DNA of 64,000 nt. It comes from Caryophanales bacterium UBA6865 (GTDB lineage Bacteria; Bacillota_I; Bacilli_A; RFN20; CAG-826). The notes under the pieces were generated by a model. The model ran no database searches and was not told the DNA's origin. It worked only from the letters and a program-made list of their open reading frames with translations. How positions within the stretch are numbered: the first letter of the stretch is position 1; every line of letters starts with the position of its first letter. The DNA lies in NCBI GenBank assembly GCA_002449265.1, contig DKCV01000028.1:1-64000 (forward strand). Reading direction: 5' to 3'. This document shows positions 15,383 through 23,200 of the stretch, piece by piece. The translations under genes and the position numbers were made by a program.

Positions 15383-17238
15383 AAAAAACGCAGCAATATC
15401 ATTCCAAAAAGAATGACAATCAGAAGCGAAGAATTGAAAACTTCTCTTCTCATCCTCATAACACAAAGAAAGAGGAATTTGCGAAAGTTAACGGAGGCGT
15501 TTTCGTTTATTCTAAGCCTCTTTCGGTTGCTGATCTAAGCAAAGCAATCAATATTCCTAGCGTTCAAATTATCAAATTCCTTTTTGTACAAGGAAAAATG
15601 GTTACCATCAATCAGCTTCTTGATGATGAAACCATCGGTACGATTTGCCTCGAATTTGGCTATGATTTCAAAAAAGAGAAAATCGTTGATGCCGATCACT
15701 TCGAAGACCTAGAAATCGTTGATGATCCTAAAGACCTTATAGAACGTCCCGCGATTGTTACGGTTATGGGTCACGTTGACCATGGTAAGACTACTTTGAT
15801 CGACGCTATCCGCAATAGCGATGTCGCTGCTCATGAGGCGGGCGGAATCTCGCAAGCAATCGGTGCTTACCAAAAAGAATACCAAGGCAAGAAAATCACC
15901 ATCATCGACACTCCAGGGCACGCTGCTTTTACCGCGATGAGAGCCCGTGGAGCAAAAGTGACGGATATCGTTGTCCTTGTTGTCGCCGCTGATGATGGGG
16001 TTATGCCTCAAACCCTAGAAGCGATCGATCACGCCAAAGCCGCGAAATGCCAAATCATTGTCGCTATCAATAAAATGGATAAACCAGGTGCTAATCCAGA
16101 ACGCGTCAAGCAAGAACTCATGGCTCATGACGTCATTGCCGAAGAATATGGTGGAGACGTCATGATGATTCCTTTATCCGCAAAGACTGGCGAAGGCATC
16201 AATGATTTGCTTGATGCGATTCTCGTCAAAGCGGAAATGATGGAACTTAAAGCCAATCCTAGACGTTACGCGATTGGTACGGTTTTAGAAAGCAACCTTG
16301 ATAAAGGCGAAGGTCCAAAAGCGACTTTGCTTGTTCAAAACGGCACTCTCAACAATAGCGATTACGTTGTTGTCGGCGAAATATACGGCAAAATCAGAAG
16401 GATGACGAACGAACACGGTAAAGTTGTGAAAGTTGCTCTTCCTTCTACGCCGGTTTCGGTTACGGGATTAAGCGCTGTCCCTAGCGCTGGTGACCGTTTC
16501 ATGGCTTTCCCAACCGAAAAAGAAGCTAAGGCAATCGCTGAACGCCGTGCTTTAGCCAAGAAAGAACAAAATCAAGCTGGGAATGTTACTTTGTCCCTAG
16601 CGGACTTAAATAACCTTGTTAACGCTGGCAAAATCAAAGATATCAATGTCGTTGTGAAAGCCGATACCGCAGGAAGCGCAGAAGCGGTAAAAGCGTCTTT
16701 AGAAAAATGCAGCAACGACCATGTTCATATTCATGTAATCAGCGCTGCCGCCGGTGCGATTAGCGATAACGATGTCCTTTTGGCCAGTGCTTCTGGTGCG
16801 ATTATTTATGCATTCAATATCCGTCCAGATGCTCGTGTAGCCGAAAAAGCAAAGGAACAACATGTCGAAATTCGACCATATCGAATCATTTATCAGATGA
16901 TTGATGATATTAATGCCGCCTTAAAGGGCATGTATAAAGCCGAACTCATTGAACAAGTAACTGGGCAAGCGGAAGTTCGTCATATCTATAAGATTTCTCA
17001 TGTAGGAACAGTCGCTGGATCGTATGTTATCTCTGGCGAATTGAAGGCGAAAGAAAAAGTACGGCTTCTCCGAGCGGGCGTAGTCACTTACGAAGGAGAA
17101 CTTGGCTCTCTTAAACGCTTCAAAGACGACGTAAAAGAAGTCAAAGAAGGCTACGAATGCGGCTTATCCATCGAGAATTTCAACGATATCAAAGAAGGCG
17201 ACATCATTGAAGGTTACGAGATGGTGGAGAAGAAATAA
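15379..17238 (+). CDS. infB: Translation initiation factor IF-2
   Basis: IF-2 is the GTPase that places initiator tRNA in the ribosome. GTPase motifs are GHVDHGKTT near 131, DTPGH near 177 and NKMD near 231; domains II, III and the C-terminal tRNA-binding domain follow. At 619 residues it has a short N-terminal region (about 120 residues against 200 or more in Bacillus), containing one basic stretch and the helical IF2_N module around 50-100. The ATG overlaps the ylxQ stop. Confidence 0.97.
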   Translation: MKKTQQYHSKKNDNQKRRIENFSSHPHNTKKEEFAKVNGGVFVYSKPLSVADLSKAINIPSVQIIKFLFVQGKMVTINQLLDDETIGTICLEFGYDFKKEKIVDADHFEDLEIVDDPKDLIERPAIVTVMGHVDHGKTTLIDAIRNSDVAAHEAGGISQAIGAYQKEYQGKKITIIDTPGHAAFTAMRARGAKVTDIVVLVVAADDGVMPQTLEAIDHAKAAKCQIIVAINKMDKPGANPERVKQELMAHDVIAEEYGGDVMMIPLSAKTGEGINDLLDAILVKAEMMELKANPRRYAIGTVLESNLDKGEGPKATLLVQNGTLNNSDYVVVGEIYGKIRRMTNEHGKVVKVALPSTPVSVTGLSAVPSAGDRFMAFPTEKEAKAIAERRALAKKEQNQAGNVTLSLADLNNLVNAGKIKDINVVVKADTAGSAEAVKASLEKCSNDHVHIHVISAAAGAISDNDVLLASASGAIIYAFNIRPDARVAEKAKEQHVEIRPYRIIYQMIDDINAALKGMYKAELIEQVTGQAEVRHIYKISHVGTVAGSYVISGELKAKEKVRLLRAGVVTYEGELGSLKRFKDDVKEVKEGYECGLSIENFNDIKEGDIIEGYEMVEKK

Positions 17239-17603
17239 TGGCAGACCGTAGAGGAAGAATTAAGGCGCTTATCGCGCGCAATATCAGTGACATTCTGACT
17301 TTTGAGCTAAAAAATCCACATATTGGCATCCCTTCGGTGAACGAAGTTGACGTCAATAGCGATAATAGCTTAGCGAAAGTCTATGTCTCTTTTATCGGGG
17401 CGAAATACCCTAGGCAAAATCTCGAAGAACTCAATCGCTGCAAAGGTTTTGTTCGTACTTCCTTAGCCAAAAAGATGGACTTATGGAAAGTGCCGGATAT
17501 CGTCTTTATTTACGATGACCAATTCGAAAGAGTCGAATCCTTAGATAAAGCGCTCAAAAAAGAAGAAAACGAACTCGCTTCATTGAAAAGCGATAAAAAA
17601 TAA
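17238..17603 (+). CDS. rbfA: Ribosome-binding factor A
   Basis: RbfA is a KH-like protein that helps mature the 16S rRNA 5' end in the 30S particle. The 121-residue length, the DRRGRIKALIARNISDIL start and the VNSDNSLAKVYVSF strand fit. It starts on the last base of the infB stop (TAATG) and ends the operon. truB and ribF, which usually follow, are found 3.2 kb downstream. Confidence 0.93.
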   Translation: MADRRGRIKALIARNISDILTFELKNPHIGIPSVNEVDVNSDNSLAKVYVSFIGAKYPRQNLEELNRCKGFVRTSLAKKMDLWKVPDIVFIYDDQFERVESLDKALKKEENELASLKSDKK

Positions 17604-17611
17604 CTGCAAGA

Positions 17612-17641
17612 AATGTGACCTTAATCTAGTCACATTTTTTG
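17612..17641 (+). terminator. Terminator of the nusA-infB operon
   Basis: AATGTGAC (17612-17619), nine-base loop, GTCACATT (17629-17636), then a T run. Confidence 0.88.
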
Positions 17642-17665
17642 ATTTACGAAGAGATTAAAAGTCAA

Positions 17666-17693
17666 TTGTATTAAATTTCTCATCGCTTATACT
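17666..17693 (+). promoter_or_regulatory. Promoter of the aldo/keto reductase gene
   Basis: TTGTAT (17666-17671), 16-base spacer, TATACT (17688-17693), 32 bases before the ATG. Confidence 0.55.
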
Positions 17694-17725
17694 AAATTTT
17701 AAAAGCGGCGAAAAGGAGAAAAAAC

Positions 17726-18837
17726 ATGAACCCATTTAAAGAAGTAAAAAAGAATTTCGGATTTGGTTGTATGCGTCTTCCCTTAAAAAACGAGAAAGTC
17801 GATTATGATGAATTTAGTAAGATGATTGATTTTTATTTAGCGAAAGGATTCAATTATTTCGATACGGCACGCGTTTATTTGAAGGACAAAGTGAGACCGC
17901 TTTACGAGATTGCTTAGTGAAGCGTTACTCTCGCGACCGCTTTATTTTCACGGATAAACTATCGACAAGCTGCTTTAATCAGCAAGAAGATATCGTTCCT
18001 TTGTTTTATAAACAGTTGGAATCATGTGGCTTAGATTATTTCGATTTTTATTTACTCCACGCTCAAAACAAAGACATTTTTCAAAAATATAAACGCTGCA
18101 AAGCTTATGAAACAGTGTTTCAGCTCCAAAAAGAAGGGAGAATCAAACACGTTGGCATTTCTTTCCATGACCGAGCCGAAGTATTAGACGAGATTCTAAA
18201 TGAATACCCCTCAATTGAAGTGGTACAAATTCAATTAAATTATGTCGATTATGATGATCCAGCCGTCCAATCCAGATTATGCTATGAAGTATGCGAGAAA
18301 CACAATAAACCCGTTATCGTCATGGAACCGGTAAAGGGTGGAAACTTAGCGAATCTTCCTCTCGAAGCGAAGAAATACATCGATGAACTTCATGGAGGAA
18401 GCCCCGCAAGTTACGCAATCCGCTTCGCCATGGGCTTCCCAAATGTTTTTATGGTCTTATCGGGAATGAGCAATTTATCTCAAATGGAAGATAATCTTTC
18501 GTTTACAGAAGATTTTAAGCCTTTAATCGAGATGGAAAAGGAAGCCTTAAAACAAGTTTGCAAGACCTTCAAATCTATGAAATTAATTCCTTGCACGGCT
18601 TGTCGATATTGTGTGGATGGTTGCCCGAAGAAAATTATGATTCCAAACTTATTCTCATGTCTCAATTCTAAGAAAATCTATCACGATTGGAATGCCAATT
18701 ATTACTATAGTGTCTACACGAAAGCTAACGGCAAAGCCTCAAGCTGCATTAAATGCGGAAAATGCGAAAGGTCTTGTCCTCAACATCTCCCAATCCGTTC
18801 ATTGCTTGAAGAAGTGGCTAATGAATTTGAAAAATAA
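17726..18837 (+). pseudogene. Aldo/keto reductase with ferredoxin domain, frameshifted
   Basis: Two abutting frames (17726-17917 and 17917-18837) read as one protein of about 370 residues. The first gives FGCMRLP and FDTARVY, then runs into a nonsense tail. Shifting frame at the TTT run at 17878-17880 gives EGQSETALRDCLVKRYSRDR, the sequence expected next in this family, and continues to the C-terminus. One missing base explains the break. The rest is intact: barrel segments, then two 4Fe-4S motifs CTACRYCVDGCP and CIKCGKCERSCP. Relatives are predicted NAD(P)H-linked oxidoreductases using an iron-sulfur relay. A sequencing indel cannot be excluded. Confidence 0.88.
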
Positions 18838-18988
18838 TGGAATACCGGTAACTATTCCTTCCTATAAGGGAAATAGTCATGTTAGGTTTAAAATTCGATG
18901 CATCCAAAATACTATGAAAGCAAAATAGGAAGTGACAAGAATAAGCAAAACGAAATGATTTTATTCCTGGACTCCATAATGAGAAACT

Positions 18989-19514
18989 TTATAAATCGTT
19001 TGCGTCATTGCCCCAGCTTTGACCGATATCCTAATGATGATCGATTTTAAAAGATGTTTTCTTAGGGTCTAATTCGAATTCAAATAGAATCGCTTCTTTT
19101 GCTTCTGGATAGTCTTTGATCCAACTGCCGGTAAAAACAACAAAATCATCCTTTTCAAACTCAAAAACACGACCACGCGGAACTTGTTTGAAATCACCAT
19201 TAAATCTAGGGTCTATTCCTCTAAAATGATATTTTGCCATATTTTTTTATGAAGCATATGGCCGGTCTTAATGTTTTGATTGTATTCTTGAGAAAAATAG
19301 TAGGGGACATCTCTGGCCAAAGGGGCGTCCACTCCGAATAGTGAATTGTATTCGTATCATACCAAAAACAGCCAACGTGAGGATCGTTTTGCATTGAAAA
19401 AGAATCTATCATTACTTCCATTGCTGCGGCTTGTGGGTCGCTTCTTTTTTGAATGTGTTTTTCTGCTTCATTTTTTGGCAAAGCCATAAATTCGTCGTCT
19501 GTCATTATTTTCAT
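18989..19514 (-). pseudogene. Degraded hypothetical gene (two frameshifts and a nonsense codon)
   Basis: Two overlapping minus-strand frames (19221-19514 and 19031-19240) are best read as one damaged gene of about 175 codons. Near 19337 a shift of one base turns an unnatural tail into FGVDAPLARDVPYYFSQEYN. A second shift in the T run at 19232-19235 joins LHKKIWQ to KYHFRGIDPRFNGDF and PRGRVFEFEKDDF. The frame then meets TAG (19031-19033) after IDHH, where a tryptophan (TGG) is the likely original, and continues as DIGQSWGND to a TAA at 18989. From memory the motifs resemble an uncharacterised gut-bacterial family; no function is known. Its neighbour, the reductase gene, is also broken. Confidence 0.6.
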
Positions 19515-19606
19515 GGAAAAATTATACCTTTTTTGGATTTATAATTACAAAAAATATAAAATCCTGAGCATTTCGTGAAAAATAGGCATGACTTTAAGAT
19601 GAAGGA

Positions 19607-20722
19607 CTATTTGTCGATTCTTTTTATGTATCGTTCTTTTTTAGAATAAATGTCGTATTGCTTTTTATATCCGCACATTTCTGCGAAGTCTTCTTTTTGG
19701 CCGATTAAGACGAAAATTGCAGGGATAATGACTTTGCTTTTGATTGCTTCTATTTTAGAAATCGCAGCAATTTTCGCTTCCTTTTCCCCTTTTAGACCAT
19801 ATATTTCAATTCGATGGTTCATTACTTTTCGACAAGCGATTTCGCCGACGATTTCCGAGTCTTTTTTGATTAAAAAGGCTTCTTCACCTTGCTTTTCTTT
19901 GTGTTTTGCTAAGCTAGTTTCTCTTAGTTCGCTCCCTTTTAGTATTGGTTTTAAGGAATAAGGAGTAGACGAAATTGCGTATTCTAGTTTTACAAACGGC
20001 AAAGAAAAGGATGCGTAATTATTTAAAGCGTTACGGAAATTCTTTTTTGCTTCTGGATGCGATTTATAGAGTACGCTTAATGCTTCTTTTGCCCATTCTC
20101 TTTCCGTGTGTTTATTTGCGGGGCAAGTAGATTCAAGCACGGGGATATTTTCTTCTTTTATGAGCGACTTTATGTCATCTTCTTTTGCGTAATACAAAGG
20201 GCAAATAAACGTTATTCCGCTTTTTTCTAGGTACATCTTCGGTTCGAATGTAGCGACTTTTCCAGCATGCACCATATTCATGAGAAGCGTTTCTAAGACA
20301 TCATCACTATGATGGGCGAATGCGACTTTGTTGAAACCCATAGTCGCCGCTATTTCATTCATCGCGGCTTTTTTCATCCTTGAGCAGATGGAACAAGGAA
20401 TATGGTGGCCTTCTTTTTGATGAGCAAGAAGAGCGCTATAAACGAAAGTGGAATCATGGACCATTAATGCTTTTCCACAAGTTGAAATATAGTTTTTAAT
20501 CCCCGATAAATCACTTTTTGGGAATCCTAAATCCAAAAATACAGGCTGAAAGTCGAATTTCTTTTGTGAGAAATACGAATAAAGTGAGAGGGCTTTGACT
20601 AAAGCTAGAGAATCTTTCCCTCCTGATACACCGACTAAGATTTTGTCATTTTCTTGAATGAGAGAATAGTCTTCATCCGCTTTACGGAGCGAGGCTAAGA
20701 TGTTACGAATGTATTTACCCAT
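19607..20722 (-). CDS. TtcA-like tRNA thiolase with extra C-terminal domain
   Basis: Residues 1-240 form an adenine-nucleotide alpha-hydrolase (PP-loop) with SGGKDS at 33-38. CxxC (C110, C113) and a third cysteine (C200) are placed as in TtcA, where they hold a 4Fe-4S cluster; AHHSDDVLETLLMNM near 136-150 also fits. TtcA makes 2-thiocytidine at tRNA position 32. Residues 275-371 form an additional domain (EAFLIKKDSEIVGEIACRKV, later MCGYKKQY) that looks like a degenerate GNAT acetyltransferase fold without a clear acetyl-CoA loop. It is divergent from truB and shares its promoter region. Confidence 0.8.
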   Translation of the reverse strand: MGKYIRNILASLRKADEDYSLIQENDKILVGVSGGKDSLALVKALSLYSYFSQKKFDFQPVFLDLGFPKSDLSGIKNYISTCGKALMVHDSTFVYSALLAHQKEGHHIPCSICSRMKKAAMNEIAATMGFNKVAFAHHSDDVLETLLMNMVHAGKVATFEPKMYLEKSGITFICPLYYAKEDDIKSLIKEENIPVLESTCPANKHTEREWAKEALSVLYKSHPEAKKNFRNALNNYASFSLPFVKLEYAISSTPYSLKPILKGSELRETSLAKHKEKQGEEAFLIKKDSEIVGEIACRKVMNHRIEIYGLKGEKEAKIAAISKIEAIKSKVIIPAIFVLIGQKEDFAEMCGYKKQYDIYSKKERYIKRIDK

Positions 20723-20743
20723 ATATTCACGCTATTTCGATAA

Positions 20744-20757
20744 ATCATTATAATGAT
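20744..20757. promoter_or_regulatory. Palindromic -10 region shared by truB and the TtcA-like gene
   Basis: ATCATTATAATGAT is a perfect 14-base palindrome containing TATAAT on both strands. On the plus strand it ends only 6 bases before the truB ATG, predicting a nearly leaderless transcript. On the minus strand it lies 21 bases before the TtcA-like ATG. The -35 elements are poor in both directions. Confidence 0.5.
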
Positions 20758-20763
20758 TCCGCA

Positions 20764-21612
20764 ATGGAAAATGGTATTTTACTTTTTAATAAAAATGTCG
20801 GCGTAACTTCTAGAAGTGTTGATAATGAACTTGGTAAGAAATTTCATACTCATCGGATTGGGCATCTTGGGACGCTTGATCCTTTCGCAAGCGGACTCCT
20901 TGTCATCGCGGTCAATAAAGGAACCAAGTTCTTACCTTTTTTAATGGATTCCCCAAAAACGTATCTAGCCACTCTTGCTTTAGGGGTAAAGACCTCTACA
21001 GGAGATACCGAAGGAGAAGTCGTTCAAAAAGAAGATGTGCCTTCGCTAAATAAAGAGATGATTGAGCGTGTTTTTGCGTCGTTTTTAGGTGACTCTTTTC
21101 AAATTCCCCCGATGACTAGTGCGATTAAAGTCAATGGCGTTGCCCTATATAAACTTGCTCATAAAGGAATTGAGACGGAACGGAAAGAAAGACCAATTCA
21201 TATTGACCGCCTTGAGCTTATTTCTATTTCTAAAAACCAGATTGTTTTTCTTTCGACCGTATCAACAGGAACTTATATCCGCGTATTAGGAGAAGATATT
21301 GCAAAAAGATTAGGAACTGTTGGTCATTTAGAAAGTTTGAAGCGCCTTTCCATTGGCAATTTTTCTTTGGAAAACGCGGTGGATAAAGATAGTGTTAGTG
21401 AAAAATCTATCCTTGACCCAACGCCTTTTATCATTTCGATGGAGCATTATGAAATTGATCCTACTTTAGAAAAAGCAGTTAAAGATGGAAAAAAGATGAC
21501 ACTTCCTAAAGATTATGGAGAGAAAGTTTTGCTCACGCTTCATCATACTGCCATTTCCGTTTATCAAAAAGAAAGTGGAGTTACTTACGCTTCACTAAGG
21601 GGGTTATTCTAA
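20764..21612 (+). CDS. truB: tRNA pseudouridine-55 synthase
   Basis: TruB converts U55 of the T loop to pseudouridine. The catalytic aspartate is in GHLGTLDPFASG (D39). KTYLATLALG and the S-x-I-KVNGVALYKLA segment also match. Its 282 residues are near the usual length. There is no Shine-Dalgarno sequence; the ATG lies 10 bases from a TATAAT box, so leaderless translation is likely. ribF starts on the last base of its stop codon. In most Bacillota truB-ribF directly follows rbfA. Confidence 0.95.
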   Translation: MENGILLFNKNVGVTSRSVDNELGKKFHTHRIGHLGTLDPFASGLLVIAVNKGTKFLPFLMDSPKTYLATLALGVKTSTGDTEGEVVQKEDVPSLNKEMIERVFASFLGDSFQIPPMTSAIKVNGVALYKLAHKGIETERKERPIHIDRLELISISKNQIVFLSTVSTGTYIRVLGEDIAKRLGTVGHLESLKRLSIGNFSLENAVDKDSVSEKSILDPTPFIISMEHYEIDPTLEKAVKDGKKMTLPKDYGEKVLLTLHHTAISVYQKESGVTYASLRGLF

Positions 21613-22499
21613 TGAAAAAGATTATTATGGGGGTCGATGAATTACCGAAGAGTGACCATTTGACTTTACTTCTTGGAAATTTCGACGGGGTGCATCTAGG
21701 ACATTATGAACTTGTTAAGGATGCAAAAAGAAATGGTGAAGGGGAGCTAGGGGTAATGTTATTTGACCAAAACCCTGCGATATTCTTAAAAAGAAAGAGT
21801 CAAAATATCCTTACTTCTTTAGAAGACAAAATCAGAATTTTTGCATCATACGGTTTTGATTACGCTTATGTTCTTCCGTTAACTGAAGCGTTATTAAAAA
21901 AGAGCAAGGATGATTTCATTCATGACTATATTGAACCTTTAAGCCCAACCTTACTTGTTGTAGGAGAGGATTATTCCTTTGGCGCGGAAGGAAAGGGGAA
22001 CGCTAGCGATTTAAGCGAAAAATATCCGACTCATGTAGTTCCATTAAAAACCGTAAACGGTGAAAAAATCGGAACGCAAGAAATCATTCGTCTTCTAGAA
22101 GAAGGAAAAATCAAGGAAGCAAATGAATTTCTTGGTAGACCTTATGAAATCCACGGAACCGTGATTAATGGCTTTCATAATGGCAATAAATTAGGATTTC
22201 CGACCGCTAATTTGTCTTTATCTTCTCCATATGTCATTCCTCGTTCTGGAGTTTATAAAACACTATCATATGTTAGAGGCGTGCCTCATTTGTCGATGAC
22301 CAACATTGGCGATAATCCCACGTTCGGTTTATTGAATCACCCAACGATTGAGACTTATATTACGAATTTTCATGAAAATATTTATAACGAGACTTTGTAT
22401 TTGGAATTTGTTGATTACTTACGTGAGGAAACGAAATTTTCTTCTTTAGAGGAACTAATTGAGCAATTAAAGAGAGATGAAGCCTCACTTTATCGCTGA
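21612..22499 (+). CDS. ribF: Bifunctional riboflavin kinase/FAD synthetase
   Basis: RibF makes FMN from riboflavin and then FAD. The N-terminal nucleotidyltransferase has GNFDGVHLGH near 22-31 and VGEDYSFG near 117. The C-terminal flavokinase begins near 180 with NGNKLGFPTANL and contains SMTNIGDNPTFG. The 295 residues are typical. It is translationally coupled to truB (TAATG). Confidence 0.95.
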   Translation: MKKIIMGVDELPKSDHLTLLLGNFDGVHLGHYELVKDAKRNGEGELGVMLFDQNPAIFLKRKSQNILTSLEDKIRIFASYGFDYAYVLPLTEALLKKSKDDFIHDYIEPLSPTLLVVGEDYSFGAEGKGNASDLSEKYPTHVVPLKTVNGEKIGTQEIIRLLEEGKIKEANEFLGRPYEIHGTVINGFHNGNKLGFPTANLSLSSPYVIPRSGVYKTLSYVRGVPHLSMTNIGDNPTFGLLNHPTIETYITNFHENIYNETLYLEFVDYLREETKFSSLEELIEQLKRDEASLYR

Positions 22500-22511
22500 T
22501 TTGAAAAAGTT

Positions 22512-22521
22512 TTTGTACAAA
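22512..22521. promoter_or_regulatory. Candidate operator upstream of the TetR gene
   Basis: TTTGTACAAA is a perfect 10-base palindrome between ribF and the TetR gene, just upstream of a TATTAT (22539-22544). It would suit autoregulation but is short. Confidence 0.3.
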
Positions 22522-22577
22522 TTTGTCCTTTCGTAGTCTATTATTAAGGCAATCATAATTTTTAAGGAAATAAAAAA

Positions 22578-23144
22578 ATGAAAGATGCAACGAAAAAGGA
22601 CTTAGCGATATCATTACGAAAGCTCTTACTGAAGAAGCCTCTTTCAAAGATCACGATAGGGGAACTTAGCAAAGAAGCGGAAGTTAACCGCCAAACGTTT
22701 TATTATCACTTCCAAGACATCATGGATCTTCTTTATTATGCAACGGAGAAAGAAGGGGAACGAATCGTTAATCAAGAAAGCTTTGGCAATAGTTTTGAAG
22801 AGGATTTCCGTTTTTTGCTTTCCTTGTTCAAAGATAGTGAGCCCGTCGTTAAAAACGTTCATCATTGCTTGGATAAAAGGTCATCCGATTTGCTTTTAAG
22901 TGCCTTATTATGTTCGTTTGTAGGTTATTACGTCAAAAAAGAATCAGAAGGAATTGACACTAACGAAGAAATCATCAATAAGGTCACTTCCTTTTATACT
23001 CACGCCTTAAGCGGTGTCATTCAAGAATTCATCCGTTCTTCTTTCCAAACGAATATTGAAAGTGTCGCAAAAGAGACGTCAGAGATTCTTCGTGGAAATT
23101 TCCGCAATTCGACGTTGAATTTATTAAATCCTTGCATTAACTAA
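22578..23144 (+). CDS. TetR/AcrR family transcriptional regulator
   Basis: The 188-residue protein has a TetR N-terminal helix-turn-helix (about 8-55) with ITIGELSKEAEVNRQTFYYHF. The rest is a helical ligand/dimer domain without recognisable specificity, of the DhaS/YbiH-like type. The ATG follows a weak TAAGGAAA. No obvious target operon is adjacent; ribF is upstream in the same direction and typA converges. Target unknown. Confidence 0.88.
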   Translation: MKDATKKDLAISLRKLLLKKPLSKITIGELSKEAEVNRQTFYYHFQDIMDLLYYATEKEGERIVNQESFGNSFEEDFRFLLSLFKDSEPVVKNVHHCLDKRSSDLLLSALLCSFVGYYVKKESEGIDTNEEIINKVTSFYTHALSGVIQEFIRSSFQTNIESVAKETSEILRGNFRNSTLNLLNPCIN

Positions 23145-23158
23145 CTAAAAGTTAAAGA

Positions 23159-23197
23159 AAAAAGATGCACTTCGCGATATGCGATTTGCATCTTTTT
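23159..23197. terminator. Bidirectional terminator between the TetR gene and typA
   Basis: AAAAAGATGCA (23159-23169) pairs perfectly with TGCATCTTTTT (23187-23197); both strands end in T runs. Confidence 0.88.
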
Positions 23198-23200
23198 AGG

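Noticed and set aside
17726..17917. Small stand-alone protein upstream of a separate reductase
   Set aside because: Its first 50 residues are the normal aldo/keto reductase N-terminus; the remaining tail is out-of-frame translation of the same gene.
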